Shown here: one piece after another, positions 1-9,810 of the stretch | How positions within the stretch are numbered: the stretch's first letter is position 1 | How the letters are laid out: each line of letters opens with the position of its first letter | NCBI GenBank assembly: GCA_947491025.1 | Contig: CANLIC010000033.1 | Location: 1 to 47,894, forward strand | From: Myxococcales bacterium | GTDB taxonomy: Bacteria; Myxococcota_A; UBA9042 | Reading direction: 5' to 3' | DNA: 47,894 nt | Notes under the pieces: generated by a model | Told to the model about the DNA's origin: nothing | Databases searched by the model: none | What the model saw: the letters and a program-made list of their open reading frames with translations, nothing else | Program-made: the position numbers and the translations under genes

Positions 1-1046
1 GGCCAACCGCCGCTGCCGGCCGCGAGCGACGGCGCCAGCTCGACGCCAACCCAGGCCGTGGCGGCGAGCACGACGCCGGCGGCGACCATCCGCGGCGCAC
101 GGGAAGGCGAGCGCGATGGCAAGGGCTCGGCGCTGGCGGGCGTGAGCGCGGCACGAGCGGGGGCGGGGAAGGTGGGCGTCGCAGGCGCGTGGCCGCTTGG
201 CAGCGGCTCGCTGTGAAGCGGCTCGCGGCCAAGCGCGAGCAAAGCGTCGGCATGATCGCCGGCGAGCGGAATCGTCTCGCGTTGCGGATGCCCGGAAGCC
301 AGCGAGACGAGCTTGCCGTCTTCGATGTGAGCCGGAAGCCAGAGACGGATGGTCTCGACAGACGCCTTCGCCAGCACCAAGTGCTCGAGCTGCCAAAACG
401 CCGCGCCGTCCGGGCTGCGCAGATAGACCTGGTCGACGCGCAGCGGGGCCCGCCAGGCGCCCTGCCTGACCAAGGGCATGTCGGTGCCGTGCAGCAAGGA
501 ATAGCTGCCCTTGTGGGAGCGCTCGCCTTCCACCCTGGCATCGCGGACCAACCAGAGCTGCCAATCGGCGAGCCAGCGCAGCCCGACCAAGAAAGCACGC
601 ACGTCGTGGACGAAGCGCTGACAGCCGTCGGGGTCGAGCGCGACCTCGAGATCGCCGTGGGCCCGCAGGTTGCGCAGCTGGCCGAGTGCCATGAGGGCCT
701 GCCGGTGGTCGCTCTCGGCGTTCGGCCGCAGGTGCTCAGCCAGGCGGCGGGCAAAGCTGCCCTCCGGCGCGTCGGCGCGGGCCAAGGCAAGGACGAGCTC
801 GCCGTAGCTCCCAAGACCCGGCTTCTCGAGGTAGGTCACGGCCTTGCTGAAGGCTTTGCTGCGCCCCCTCGGCCCCAGCGACGCTACCTGCAGGGCAAAG
901 AGCAGGCGCAAGGTGGTGATGAGCGTCTGTTCAGCGGCGCGCGCAGAGGCGATGGGGCTGCCGGCGTTGAGGGTCGCTGCCCAATCAAACGCGATCGGCC
1001 TCGGCAGCGCCTTGCACAGGTCCTCGTTGTTCAACGTCGACGGCAT
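1..1046 (-). CDS. Partial unknown protein, HEPN-like N-terminal part and one membrane segment
   Basis: The frame is open from ATG at 1046 to the left edge without a stop, giving 348 residues of a longer protein. A GGGAG lies six bases before the ATG. The first 170 residues are helical-looking and include a stretch reading LRNLRAHG near residue 130. This fits the R-x4-H motif of HEPN-type domains, but that link is inference from a short motif only. Residues about 285-315 are rich in Pro, Ala and Ser, and a hydrophobic segment (about residues 317-338) looks like a single membrane span. The rest lies outside the window. It sits 66 bases behind the membrane protein gene on the same strand and is probably cotranscribed. 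I do not recognise the family. Confidence 0.75.
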   Translation of the reverse strand, partial: MPSTLNNEDLCKALPRPIAFDWAATLNAGSPIASARAAEQTLITTLRLLFALQVASLGPRGRSKAFSKAVTYLEKPGLGSYGELVLALARADAPEGSFARRLAEHLRPNAESDHRQALMALGQLRNLRAHGDLEVALDPDGCQRFVHDVRAFLVGLRWLADWQLWLVRDARVEGERSHKGSYSLLHGTDMPLVRQGAWRAPLRVDQVYLRSPDGAAFWQLEHLVLAKASVETIRLWLPAHIEDGKLVSLASGHPQRETIPLAGDHADALLALGREPLHSEPLPSGHAPATPTFPAPARAALTPASAEPLPSRSPSRAPRMVAAGVVLAATAWVGVELAPSLAAGSGGW

Positions 1047-1112
1047 CGGCGGCTCCCAGGCCGAATCCAACGCGGAGATGGCCCGCGAGATTCGTCGGGG
1101 CCACAGGCAGCG

Positions 1113-3062
1113 TCAAGGCGGCGCGGGCGAAGCGATCGGCGCCGCCGGCGGAGCCGCTTTGGCCTTGGCTGCCGCATGCGCCGCCCGCCGCAGCTCGAGG
1201 TTGCGCTTGCGCTCGGCGAGCGAGAGCACCTTCGGGCGCTTGGGAACCGGGCGGGCCATTCTGCCCTCCGGATCGTCGGCGAAGCGATCGCGGCTGGCGA
1301 GGCCGGGCTCCAGCGTCGAAGTGGCGAGGTAGCGCGAGGCCTGCACAGCCCGCCGCGGCTTGCCGAGCGGCGCCACCATCGCGGCGAGCCAGAGCAGCCA
1401 GAGCGTCAGCGCGATGCCGAGCGTGCGCGCCCGGCCGAGATCGCGGCCGATAGGTCGCCGGTTCGGCTCCAGGCCAACACCGCCGGTGGCGATCTCGTCG
1501 CGCAGTCCGCGTCCCCAGAGCGCAAAGCAGAGGGCGACCAGCCCCGCCTGGAGGGCGAACGCGACGGCGCCGGGCAATCCGACCAAGCTGCCGAGGCTCG
1601 GCGCGTAGCTGGCAAAAACCGTGACCACCGGCCACGAGAGCTCAAAGACCGGGTGCTCCAGACGATCGATGTGGTAGGGGAATCCCGCTGCGGTCGGCAG
1701 GTGCATCAACACGCCAGCGAGGCAGGCGACGCTCGCGACGGCGGTCAGCAATGAGCGCTGCAGGGGCGTGCGGCCAAAGCGCGCCGGAGGCAAGACAAAG
1801 GGCAGGCCAGCACCGAGCAGGGGGATCAGCGGCAGCAGGTGACGGGGCCCGGCAGCGTCGCCCGCGCGCCAGTCGACGAATGAGGCGATGAAGAGGAAGT
1901 AGCCGCCGACGATCAAGAGCAGCCAGCGGGCCTCGCCGCGCAGCCCCTCGTTGGTGGTGGCCGCCGGTGCCGGTGGCTGGGGCGCGTCGCCGTCTACGCC
2001 AGCTACGGGGTCGGGCGCGGGTGGACTTGCTTGCGGTCGAATGGCGCGGCGCAGCAGGCCGAACAGGGCCATCAGCAGCCATGGCGAGTGGTAGAACAGT
2101 CCGCGCGCGCCGCCGAAGGTGAGGCCCCAGAGCGCTTCTGGCCTGGGCAGGGTGAAGCCAAGCACGCCCGTGGCATGGATCTCCGCCAGCTCGGCGTCGG
2201 CCTTGAAGCCATAAGCGAAGAGGAGCGGCGAGCCGAACACCGCGGCATTGTAGCCGAGCTGAAGCGCGACTCCGGCTGCAATTCCGGCCCAGAACGGCGC
2301 CGCGAGGCGCAGCCGCTGGCCGAGGCTCCCCGGCATGCGGCCCACGACCGCGACCCCGACCATGGCGGCCAGCAGAAAGACCGGTGTATCGACGACGCCC
2401 GCGTAGCCGGCGCACAGCCCGCAGAGGAGGCGGCGCCGCAGCGACGGCGCGGTCGCCGACGCCGGCCCGAGCCCAAAGTAGGCGGCGGCCATCAGCCCCG
2501 CGGCGAGTCCGTGGCCAAAGAGCAGCCCGCCGTAGATGAAAAGCGGCGACGCCATCAACAGCAGAAGCAGCGTCAGCGAGAGCGCGCGCTCGCCGACTCC
2601 GGCGCGTCGCAGCCACCGTCCGAGCTGCCACAAGCCGGCGCAGAGCGGGAGCAGCACGGAAAGAAGGCACGACACGTAGCCGAAAGCCCAGAAGTCCTGT
2701 CGCCTGATGGCCGGCCAGAGGACCTCTAGCAGGGCGTAAAGCGGGACCAGAAGCAGCGAGAGGCCGGGCGCCTTGTCCATGAGGATGCGGCCGGCATGCT
2801 CGGCGCGGTCGACGGGGATCGAACCGTGCAAGGCACAAATGGGGCTGAGATCGAAGCCGCCGGTGTCGACGAGCGCCTGAACAAAGTAGAGGCGAATCGC
2901 CTCGTTGGCGGTGTGCAGGTGCGGCAAGAAGTGAATCGGCCACGCGACGCATAGCCCCGCCAAGGCCAAGAGCTTGGCCGTCTGCCGCGCTCCGAACGGT
3001 CCTGCGCTGGCGGGTTGCGGCGTCACCGGCCAGAGGTTGACACGCGCGGCCGGCGACGACAA
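1113..3062 (-). CDS. Multi-pass membrane protein, possibly a GT-C-type glycosyltransferase
   Basis: This 649-residue protein has roughly ten or more hydrophobic segments between residues 28 and 570 and a basic, Ala/Pro-rich cytoplasmic-looking tail. The first loop contains [11 protein letters not shown] followed by [10 protein letters not shown]. That resembles the Asn-Glu-x-x-Arg-Leu loop seen in many membrane proteins related to polyprenol-phosphate-dependent (GT39/GT-C) glycosyltransferases. Such enzymes move sugars onto lipids or proteins at the periplasmic face. Family membership is a weak inference because no catalytic residue can be proven. The start used is TTG at 3062 with no good ribosome site. 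A GTG twelve codons further in is possible. The gene is divergent from the VOC gene at 3119, with only 56 bases between. Confidence 0.7.
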   Translation of the reverse strand: MSSPAARVNLWPVTPQPASAGPFGARQTAKLLALAGLCVAWPIHFLPHLHTANEAIRLYFVQALVDTGGFDLSPICALHGSIPVDRAEHAGRILMDKAPGLSLLLVPLYALLEVLWPAIRRQDFWAFGYVSCLLSVLLPLCAGLWQLGRWLRRAGVGERALSLTLLLLLMASPLFIYGGLLFGHGLAAGLMAAAYFGLGPASATAPSLRRRLLCGLCAGYAGVVDTPVFLLAAMVGVAVVGRMPGSLGQRLRLAAPFWAGIAAGVALQLGYNAAVFGSPLLFAYGFKADAELAEIHATGVLGFTLPRPEALWGLTFGGARGLFYHSPWLLMALFGLLRRAIRPQASPPAPDPVAGVDGDAPQPPAPAATTNEGLRGEARWLLLIVGGYFLFIASFVDWRAGDAAGPRHLLPLIPLLGAGLPFVLPPARFGRTPLQRSLLTAVASVACLAGVLMHLPTAAGFPYHIDRLEHPVFELSWPVVTVFASYAPSLGSLVGLPGAVAFALQAGLVALCFALWGRGLRDEIATGGVGLEPNRRPIGRDLGRARTLGIALTLWLLWLAAMVAPLGKPRRAVQASRYLATSTLEPGLASRDRFADDPEGRMARPVPKRPKVLSLAERKRNLELRRAAHAAAKAKAAPPAAPIASPAPP

Positions 3063-3118
3063 CGCTGCGCCCCGCGCCGAGCGCCGCTACGCGCAAAGAG
3101 GGCGCCAGGAGCCGCGCC

Positions 3119-3595
3119 ATGCCACAAGGCCGTCCCTTCCGCGTCCTCGGTATCCAACAGGTGGCCATCGGCCACGAGGACAAGGCCGAGCTGCGCCGCT
3201 TTTGGGTGGAGCTGCTCGGCGTCGAGCTCGTCGGCAGCTTCCGCAGCGAGCGCGAGAACGTCGACGAAGACATCGCTCGCCTCGGCCACGGCCCCTACGC
3301 TGTTGAGCTCGATCTGATGCAGCCGATCGACGCCGGCCGCAGCCCCAAAGTGCATCAGCCTGCGCTCAACCACCTCGGGCTCTGGGTCGACGACCTTGAG
3401 GCGGCCGTCGCCTGGCTCGGCGCAGCGGGCGTGCGGTTCACCCCTGGCGGCATTCGGCGCGGCGCGGCCGGGCACAATGTCGCCTTCATCCATCCGCGCG
3501 GGGACGAAGCCCACCCCGAGTCGGCGCGTGGCGTGCTCGTCGAGCTGGTGCAGGCGCCGCCCGAGGTGATCGCGGCGCTCGGCGGCGAGGGCTGA
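3119..3595 (+). CDS. VOC-family protein (glyoxalase / methylmalonyl-CoA epimerase-like)
   Basis: The product is 158 residues and reads as one vicinal-oxygen-chelate domain built from two beta-alpha-beta-beta-beta halves. The first half opens with [11 protein letters not shown] (residues 11-21), the second with [19 protein letters not shown] (from about residue 82). A closing stretch has ELVQAP near residue 145. The His of QQVAI-GH, the His of LNHLG and the late Glu are in the usual metal-ligand places. The family contains glyoxalases, dioxygenases and methylmalonyl-CoA epimerases, and the [12 protein letters not shown] spacing is most like the epimerase/glyoxalase branch. The substrate cannot be named. 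AGGAG seven bases before the ATG supports the start. It is a single gene that ends 12 bases from the giant lipoprotein gene on the other strand. Confidence 0.8.
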   Translation: MPQGRPFRVLGIQQVAIGHEDKAELRRFWVELLGVELVGSFRSERENVDEDIARLGHGPYAVELDLMQPIDAGRSPKVHQPALNHLGLWVDDLEAAVAWLGAAGVRFTPGGIRRGAAGHNVAFIHPRGDEAHPESARGVLVELVQAPPEVIAALGGEG

Positions 3596-3607
3596 CGGCG
3601 GCTGGCG

Positions 3608-6600
3608 CTACTGGATGTTGGGCACACAGAAGCCGCTGACGCAGACCTTGCCTGAGTTTTCGGGGCCGCAAGCCTTGCCTTCGTTGGTGGGCTGGTGGAT
3701 GCAGTTGTCCGCGCTGCAAGCGTCCGTCGTACAGGTGTTGCCGTCGTCGCAGGACCACGGGACTTCAACTTTGAAACAGATGCCGCCGGTGCAGGCTCGC
3801 GACAGGCAGGTCCCCGGCCCCTTGCAAGTGGGGACCTTGTCGCAACCACCGAATCCGTTACACATCTCGTTGGTATCGCAGGCGAACAAGTCGGGGCATT
3901 CCACCTTGGTGAGACCGATGTACTGGCAGCCCGATTTGGCATCGCAGGTCTGCGAAGTACAAGCGTTGCCGTCATCGCAGTCGACGCCCTTGCCTTTGCA
4001 ACTGCCGGTGACGCACTTGTCGCCGTAGGTGCAGACGTCGCCGTCGTCGCAGCTCCCGCCTGTGGTGGGGCTAAAGACGCAGCCGCTCTGGGTGTTGCAC
4101 TGGTCGGAGGTGCAAGGATCATTGTCGTCGCAGGTCACGGCGTAGCCGGCGCAAGCAGCGTTGGCGCAAGCGTCCTTGTGCGTGCAGGCGTTCTTGTCGT
4201 CGCACTCCGCCTGGTTGTTGACGTACTGGCAGTTGCCGGTCGTCGCATCGCAGCCCTTGTCGTCGGTGCACACGTTGTTGTCCATGCAGACCTTCGTCTC
4301 GCCCGCCACGCACTTGCCTTCCGCACAGGCGTCGCTGACGGTGCAGAGGTTGCCGTCATTGCACACCCCGCCCGACTGCGGCGCCTGGACGCAGGCGCCA
4401 GTGCTCGAGGTGCAGCTGTCGGCGGTGCAGACGTTGCCGTCGTCGCAGTTGAGCGGCGCACCAGGCTGACAGACGCTGTTCTTGCAGACGTCTGTGACGG
4501 TGCAGCCATTGTTATCGTTGCATGACAGCGTGTTGGGCGCATAGACACAGCCGCCAGTCGCCTGATTGTTGCAGCTGTCGGTGGTGCAGGGGTTGCCATC
4601 GTCGCAGGCCAAGGCGCCGCCGCCGGTGCAGACGCCGTTGCTGCAGGCGTCGTTGATGGTGCAGACCTTGTTGTCGCTGCAGCTGCCGCCGATCGGGGCG
4701 AAGGCGCAATTGCCGGTGCTCGCGGTGCAGCTATCCGATGTACAAACATTGTTATCATTGCAGACCTTGGCCGTCCCCGGTTTGCAGGTTCCGGACTGGC
4801 AAACGTCGCCGCTGGTGCAGAGGTTGTTGTCTGTACAGGCGGTCGAGCTCTGCGCGGTGTTGACGCACTTGGTGGTGCCGCCGGACTGGGTCTCGCAGGT
4901 GTCGAGGGTGCAGGCGTTGTTGTCGTTGCAGTTGACGCTGGCGTTGGCTGCCGTGCAGGCGCAAGTGAAGGTGCCGCCGACGCAAGTTCCGCCTTGGCAG
5001 GCATCGCCGCTGGTGCAGGCCGCGCCGTCATCGCATGACTTGGCGTTGTTGGTGAAGGTGCAGTTGCCCGTGCTGGGGTTGCAGCCGTCGTCGGTGCAGA
5101 CCTTGCCGTCGCTGCAGGCCTTGGCGGTGCCGGCCTTGCAGACCTTGTCGGCGCAGCTGTCGCCTTCCGTGCAGCTGTTGCTGTCGCTGCACGGCGCCGT
5201 ATTGGCCGTATTGACGCAGGCGCCGGTGCTGCTGGTGCAGCTGTCTTGGGTGCACACGTTGTTGTCGTTGCAGGCCTTGAGGGTGCCCGGTTTGCAAGCG
5301 CTGGCGCTGCAGACGTCGCCTTCGGTGCAGCCGTTGTTGTCGCTGCACGGCGCGGTGTTGGCGACGGTGGTGCAGCTGCCGGTGCTGCCGTTGCAGGCAT
5401 CGTTTGTGCACGGATTGTTGTCGTCGCAGACCTTTGGCTGACCCGACTTGCAGGTGCCGCCGCTGCAGAGGTCGCTCAGGGTGCACGGATTGCTGTCGTC
5501 GCATGGAGCAGCGTTGGGCGTGTAGCCGCAATTGCCGCTGCTGCTATCGCAAGCGTCGTCGGTGCAGAGCTTGCCGTCAGAGCAGGCCTTTGCGCTGCCA
5601 GCCTTGCACGCGCCGGCGGCGCAGACGTCGTTGAGGGTGCAGAGGTTGTTGTCTTCGCAGGCGGCGGTGTTGTTCACGAAGGCGCAGGCGCCATTGGTCT
5701 GATCGCAGTTGTCGGAGGTGCAGACCTTGCTGTCATCACAGACTTTCGCTTTTCCTGACGCGCACTTGCCGCCCTGACAGCCGTCACTCTCGGTGCAGGG
5801 GTTGCCATCGTCGCAAGCGCCGCCGTTGGCGCCGGCGCCGTTGATGCACTTGCCATCGCTCGGGGCGCAGCTGTCGACGGTGCAGGGGTTCTTGTCGTCG
5901 CAGTTGATGCTTCCGCTCGCCTTGCAGCCGCCGCCGTCACAGGTGTCGCCGGTCGTGCAAGCGTTGCCGTCGGTGCAAGGACCCCCGCTGATGGGGGCGT
6001 TCTTGCAGGCGAGCTTGGCGCCGCTCTGAATGCAGGTGTCGGTGGTGCAGGGGTTCTTGTCGTCGCAGTCCTTGGCTTGGGTCGAGACTGCGCATGCGCA
6101 GACCACGGCGCCAGGCTTGCAGGCGCTGCTGTCGCAGGAATCGCCCTCGGTGCAGGCGTTGCCATCATCGCACGGGCCGGCGGCGGGACTCACAGTGCAG
6201 GCGCCGGTCTGCTTGTTGCAGCCGTCGGTCGTGCAGGCGTTGTTGTCGTTGCAGGTCTTGGTCTTGCCGGACTTGCAGGTCCCGGCTTGGCAGAGATCGC
6301 CCTCGGTGCAGGCGTCGTTGTCGCTGCAGGAGCCGCTGGCCTCGCCGGTCTTGCACGCGCCGCTCGCCTTGTCACAGCTGTCGGTGGTGCACGGGTTGCC
6401 GTCATCACAGACCTTGGCGGCTCCAGGCGCACAGGCGCTGCTTTGGCAGGCGTCGCCGCTTGTGCAGGCGTTGCCATCGTCGCAGGCGCCGGCCTTGTGG
6501 GTCGCGACACAGGCGCCGCTCGTGCCGTCGCAGGCATCGCTGGTGCAAGGGTTGCTGTCGTCGCAAACCTTCGCAGCGCCAGCGGCGCAGATGCCGTTGT

Positions 6601-8704
6601 TGCAGGTGTCGCTGAGCGTGCAGATATTGCCGTCTTCGCAGGCACCCGAAGCGGGGAGCGTCGTGCACTTGCCGGTCTTGGGGTCGCAGGCGTCGGCGGT
6701 GCAGGGGTTTCCGTCGTTGCAGACCACCGCCTTGCCCGGCTTGCAGACCTTGTCAGCGCATTGGTCCGGGGCGGTACAGAGGCTGCCGTCGGCGTCACAA
6801 GCGGCTTGATTGGCGACCTGCGCGCAGCCCGCTTTGGTGTCGCAGGCGTCGGTGGTGCAGGGGTTGCCGTCGTCGCAGTTCTGGGCCTTGCCGGCCTTGC
6901 AGGTGCCCGCAGCACAGGCGTCACCAAAGGTGCAGACGCTGCCATCGGCGTCGCAGACCTTGCCGTCGGTCTCGGGCGTCGCCTGGCACGAGCCCGTCTT
7001 GGTGTTGCAGACGTTGCGGCTGCACAGCGAGCTCGCCGGCGGGCATGCGACGATGGTGGCCGGATTCACCTTGCACGCGCCCTTGCCGCTCGACTTGTCG
7101 CAGAAGAGAGATCCGTTGCACAAGTCCGTGTCATCTTGCGCTTTGCAGTCGGCGTTGCTGTTGCAGTCGCACTGGCTGGTGGCGCCGCCGCCTTGGCAGG
7201 CGCCATTGGCGCAGGCGTCGCCCTCGGTGCAAGGGTTGCCATCGCTGCAGCTGGCGGTGTTGGCGGCGGTCTTGCAGCCGGTCGCCGGGTCGCAGGTGTC
7301 GGTGGTGCAGGGGTTGCTGTCATCGCAGCTGGTGGTGCCCGGGCTGCCGACCGGCGTGCCCTTGCAGGCGCCGTCTTGGCACTTGTCCAGGCTCGTGCAC
7401 GCGTTCTTGTCGTCACAAGCGACCTCCGCCGGGGCGTGCTGGCAGCCGGACTTCACGTCGCAGAGGTCGTTGGTGCAGTCGTTCTTGTCGTCGCAATCGA
7501 CGGCTGCGCCCTTGCAGCCACCATCGGCGCAGGTGTCCTGCTTGGTGCAAGCGTTGCCGTCGTCACAGCCACCGGTGGTCGAGGTGCTCTTGCACTTGCC
7601 GGTGAGCTTGTCGCAGACGTCGACCGTGCAGGGGTTGCTGTCATCGCAGGCTACGGCGCTGCCCGCAGCGCAGACGCCATCCTTGCAGACGTCGCCGCTG
7701 GTGCAGCCGTCGCCGTCGTCGCACGGCCCACTCGTCGGCTTGGCGGTGCAGCCAGTTCCCTCATCGCATTGGTTGGTGGTGCAAGGGTTGCCGTCGTCGC
7801 AGCCGATGTTGACGCCGAGACAGACGCCATCGTCGCAGGCGTCCTCCTTGGTGCAGGCGTTGGCGTCGTCGCAGGGGCTCTTGTCAGCCTTGGTCTTGTA
7901 CTTGCACTTGCCGTCCTCTGGGGAGCACGACGCGCCGACACAGGCGTTGCCGGAATTGCATTGCTTGGGGCCGCCTGACTTGCAGCTTCCTTGCTGGCAG
8001 GCGTCGCCGACGGTGCAGGGGTTGTCGTCGCTGCAGCTGCCGCCCTCGATCGGCGAGAAGACGCAAGTGCCGACCTTGTCGCCGTCCAGCGCGCATGCGT
8101 CGACCGTGCAGGGCTCCTGGTCGTCGCAGAGCACCGATTGGCCCTGGCAGAGGCCGACCGTGCAGGCGTCGCCCTTGGTGCAGGGGTTGCCATCGCTGCA
8201 AGAGCCGGCGATGGCGCTGTGGGCGCAGGTTCCACCCTTGCATGCGTCCGCCGTGCAGGGGGTGCCGTCGTCGCAGTCCACCTCGTCGGTGGTCTTGTCA
8301 CAGTCATCGTCGATGCCGTTGCAAGCCACCTCGGTCACGCCGCCGCCCGGGCAGGGCACCGCGTCGCCTTCGCCGTCGGCGGCGCCGTCGGCGGCGCCAT
8401 CGCCGTCGTCGCTCGCCGAGTCTGCCTCGTCGCCGTCGGCGTCGTCGTCGCTGGCGCTGTCGCTGACCTCTTCGGACGCGGCATCCAAGGCGTCGCTTGG
8501 GTCGGCGCTGTCGACGCCGAGGTCGCCGCCCAAGCCATCGGCGAGCGCCTGCTTATGGGCGTCGATCTGGGCCTCGAGCTGGCTCTCGGTCTGGAAATCA
8601 CCGATGCAGCCGGTCGCCAACAAGATGACGCAGAGGCCCATCCAAAGGGCGCCCAGGCGAGCGATGGCGAGCCGGCGAGGCGAGGCGGGGATGGCGATGT
8701 GCAT
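3608..8704 (-). CDS. Giant cysteine-rich lipoprotein built of CTDC-type repeats
   Basis: The protein has 1698 residues. It starts MHIAIPASPRR and has a lipoprotein signal ending LLATGC (acylated Cys33). After that come a short helix, an Asp/Ser/Ala-rich acidic linker (residues 64-115) and one MopE-like motif, CNGIDDDCD, near residue 128. From residue 144 to about 1672 it is a run of more than 50 short disulfide-type units of the form C-D-D-G-N-P-C-T, matching the Dictyostelium CTDC repeat (Pfam PF00526). Two unit types mostly alternate: CTTDAC-type and CTxGDxC-type. No C-terminal anchor is present. It is expected to be an outer-membrane-anchored, extracellular, disulfide-rich stalk or adhesin, which is inference. 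The ATG at 8704 is chosen because GAGGAG precedes it and the signal peptide begins there. The frame stays open to 9040, but that extension is Arg-rich and overlaps the upstream gene. The gene lies 11 bases behind the TPR gene. Confidence 0.9.
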   Translation of the reverse strand: MHIAIPASPRRLAIARLGALWMGLCVILLATGCIGDFQTESQLEAQIDAHKQALADGLGGDLGVDSADPSDALDAASEEVSDSASDDDADGDEADSASDDGDGAADGAADGEGDAVPCPGGGVTEVACNGIDDDCDKTTDEVDCDDGTPCTADACKGGTCAHSAIAGSCSDGNPCTKGDACTVGLCQGQSVLCDDQEPCTVDACALDGDKVGTCVFSPIEGGSCSDDNPCTVGDACQQGSCKSGGPKQCNSGNACVGASCSPEDGKCKYKTKADKSPCDDANACTKEDACDDGVCLGVNIGCDDGNPCTTNQCDEGTGCTAKPTSGPCDDGDGCTSGDVCKDGVCAAGSAVACDDSNPCTVDVCDKLTGKCKSTSTTGGCDDGNACTKQDTCADGGCKGAAVDCDDKNDCTNDLCDVKSGCQHAPAEVACDDKNACTSLDKCQDGACKGTPVGSPGTTSCDDSNPCTTDTCDPATGCKTAANTASCSDGNPCTEGDACANGACQGGGATSQCDCNSNADCKAQDDTDLCNGSLFCDKSSGKGACKVNPATIVACPPASSLCSRNVCNTKTGSCQATPETDGKVCDADGSVCTFGDACAAGTCKAGKAQNCDDGNPCTTDACDTKAGCAQVANQAACDADGSLCTAPDQCADKVCKPGKAVVCNDGNPCTADACDPKTGKCTTLPASGACEDGNICTLSDTCNNGICAAGAAKVCDDSNPCTSDACDGTSGACVATHKAGACDDGNACTSGDACQSSACAPGAAKVCDDGNPCTTDSCDKASGACKTGEASGSCSDNDACTEGDLCQAGTCKSGKTKTCNDNNACTTDGCNKQTGACTVSPAAGPCDDGNACTEGDSCDSSACKPGAVVCACAVSTQAKDCDDKNPCTTDTCIQSGAKLACKNAPISGGPCTDGNACTTGDTCDGGGCKASGSINCDDKNPCTVDSCAPSDGKCINGAGANGGACDDGNPCTESDGCQGGKCASGKAKVCDDSKVCTSDNCDQTNGACAFVNNTAACEDNNLCTLNDVCAAGACKAGSAKACSDGKLCTDDACDSSSGNCGYTPNAAPCDDSNPCTLSDLCSGGTCKSGQPKVCDDNNPCTNDACNGSTGSCTTVANTAPCSDNNGCTEGDVCSASACKPGTLKACNDNNVCTQDSCTSSTGACVNTANTAPCSDSNSCTEGDSCADKVCKAGTAKACSDGKVCTDDGCNPSTGNCTFTNNAKSCDDGAACTSGDACQGGTCVGGTFTCACTAANASVNCNDNNACTLDTCETQSGGTTKCVNTAQSSTACTDNNLCTSGDVCQSGTCKPGTAKVCNDNNVCTSDSCTASTGNCAFAPIGGSCSDNKVCTINDACSNGVCTGGGALACDDGNPCTTDSCNNQATGGCVYAPNTLSCNDNNGCTVTDVCKNSVCQPGAPLNCDDGNVCTADSCTSSTGACVQAPQSGGVCNDGNLCTVSDACAEGKCVAGETKVCMDNNVCTDDKGCDATTGNCQYVNNQAECDDKNACTHKDACANAACAGYAVTCDDNDPCTSDQCNTQSGCVFSPTTGGSCDDGDVCTYGDKCVTGSCKGKGVDCDDGNACTSQTCDAKSGCQYIGLTKVECPDLFACDTNEMCNGFGGCDKVPTCKGPGTCLSRACTGGICFKVEVPWSCDDGNTCTTDACSADNCIHQPTNEGKACGPENSGKVCVSGFCVPNIQ
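3689..8275 (-). repeat. Array of more than 50 CTDC-type coding repeats
   Basis: The DNA encodes degenerate units of 24-30 residues, each with a Cys-Asp-Asp/Ser-x-Asn-x-Cys-Thr core. Units of the type CTTDAC (followed by DPxTGxC) mostly alternate with units of the type CTxGDxC (followed by xxGxCxxG). This gives a higher-order period of roughly 50-55 residues. By eye I count about 53 cores. Copies differ at many codons, so the array looks old rather than freshly expanded. Confidence 0.85.
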
Positions 8705-8715
8705 CGGTTGTCTCC

Positions 8716-9726
8716 TCAGCGATGCAGCGTCAGCAGCGCGCCTGTAAAGCCCTCGCCGCCGGATGGCAGCAGGGTCAGCGTGACCTTGCCGGCGGGCTCG
8801 GATGGCCGCACGAGCTCGTACGCCAACCAGCCCGCGGCCGCCGCGGTGGCGATCCCAGTGATGATCGCGCCTGCCTGAAAGGTCCGCGCCCGACTCGCCC
8901 GGTCGAGGTAGGTCACCTTCTGCGCGTCGGTGGTTACTTTGCCCTCGAGCGCCCTGGCGCTGTCGGCCTCGGAGAGCGCGAGCCCATACAGGATGCCTGA
9001 GGTGAGAGCGGCGCCCCCGGTCACGCCGATCTGCAGCCATGGCAGCTTGCGCTCAACGGCCGACCCGGACGCGCCAACCCCAGAGGCGCCGACCCCGGAC
9101 CCGCCAGGTGTATTGGCGCGGGCGGCGGCGTCCTCGGCGGCGCGGCGCTCGGCGTTGGCCCGCTCGCCGGCCGCCCGTGCGGCCTGGCGCTCCGCCTCCA
9201 GCCTCGCGTCGGCGGCCTTGCGCCGTTCGGCCTCGACCGCTGCCTGGCGCTGCGCCTCCGCGCGCTGGGTGGCCTCTTGCTCGGCGGCGGCCTTGCTCGC
9301 CAGCGCAGACTCGGCTGCTTTTCGCTCCGCCAGCACCTTCTCAAGCGGCGCCAAGCGCTTGCTCGCCTCGGCCTTGCCATCGGCGCCGACCCCGTCGAGC
9401 TCGATGTAGGCGCGGAAAAGCGCGGCGGCGCGGTCGATATTGCCTGCTTCTTCGTAGGCGCGGGCGGCGTTGAAGAGCAGCGCCGGCTTGTTGACCAAGG
9501 TGTAGGCCTCGAAGAACCGGGCCGCGGCCTCTTCGTAGGCCTTCTGCTTGAACAAGAACTTCGCTTCGGTGGCGATGGCCTCAGCGCGGCGTACCGAGGC
9601 GGGATCGGCAGCCCGCGCAGGCGCAGCGGCCAGTCCCAAAGCGGCGCACGCGACGAGCGCGACGAGCCCAAAGGGGCGGAGGCGGGTAGGCGGAGGCCTG
9701 CGAATCGTCGTGGAGCGGTCGGACAC
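8716..9726 (-). CDS. TPR/coiled-coil envelope protein with two membrane segments
   Basis: The product has 336 residues and begins with a GTG preceded by AGGAGG eight bases away. A signal peptide ends near APARAADP (about residue 40). Residues 42-115 contain two TPR-like helix pairs (KAYEEAAARFFEAYTLV, then NAARAYEEAGNIDRAAALF). Residues 120-210 are an Ala/Glu/Arg-rich coiled coil. A Gly/Ser-rich linker repeats GVGASG. Two hydrophobic helices follow near residues 235-255 and 288-308. This layout is common in myxobacterial envelope proteins that hold partner proteins. It ends 11 bases before the CTDC lipoprotein, with that gene's Shine-Dalgarno overlapping its stop codon, so the two are probably cotranslated and may work together. 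Confidence 0.82.
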   Translation of the reverse strand: MSDRSTTIRRPPPTRLRPFGLVALVACAALGLAAAPARAADPASVRRAEAIATEAKFLFKQKAYEEAAARFFEAYTLVNKPALLFNAARAYEEAGNIDRAAALFRAYIELDGVGADGKAEASKRLAPLEKVLAERKAAESALASKAAAEQEATQRAEAQRQAAVEAERRKAADARLEAERQAARAAGERANAERRAAEDAAARANTPGGSGVGASGVGASGSAVERKLPWLQIGVTGGAALTSGILYGLALSEADSARALEGKVTTDAQKVTYLDRASRARTFQAGAIITGIATAAAAGWLAYELVRPSEPAGKVTLTLLPSGGEGFTGALLTLHR

Positions 9727-9810
9727 GGCAGATCCCTCCTAGGCACCCCAGCTACGCTACCATCTGCCCAGCCGGTGGGCTACGGATACAGGCCTCAAGG
9801 GCGATGTCCG

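Noticed and set aside
4566..8747. Several long plus-strand open frames opposite the CTDC lipoprotein
   Set aside because: They are mirrors of a repetitive Cys/Asp-rich gene on the minus strand. Their proteins are low-complexity Val/Leu/Ser/Ala runs without domains, signal peptides or ribosome sites.
8705..9040. N-terminal extension of the giant lipoprotein frame
   Set aside because: The 112 extra residues are Arg-rich, overlap the upstream TPR gene, and would bury the signal peptide that begins at 8704.
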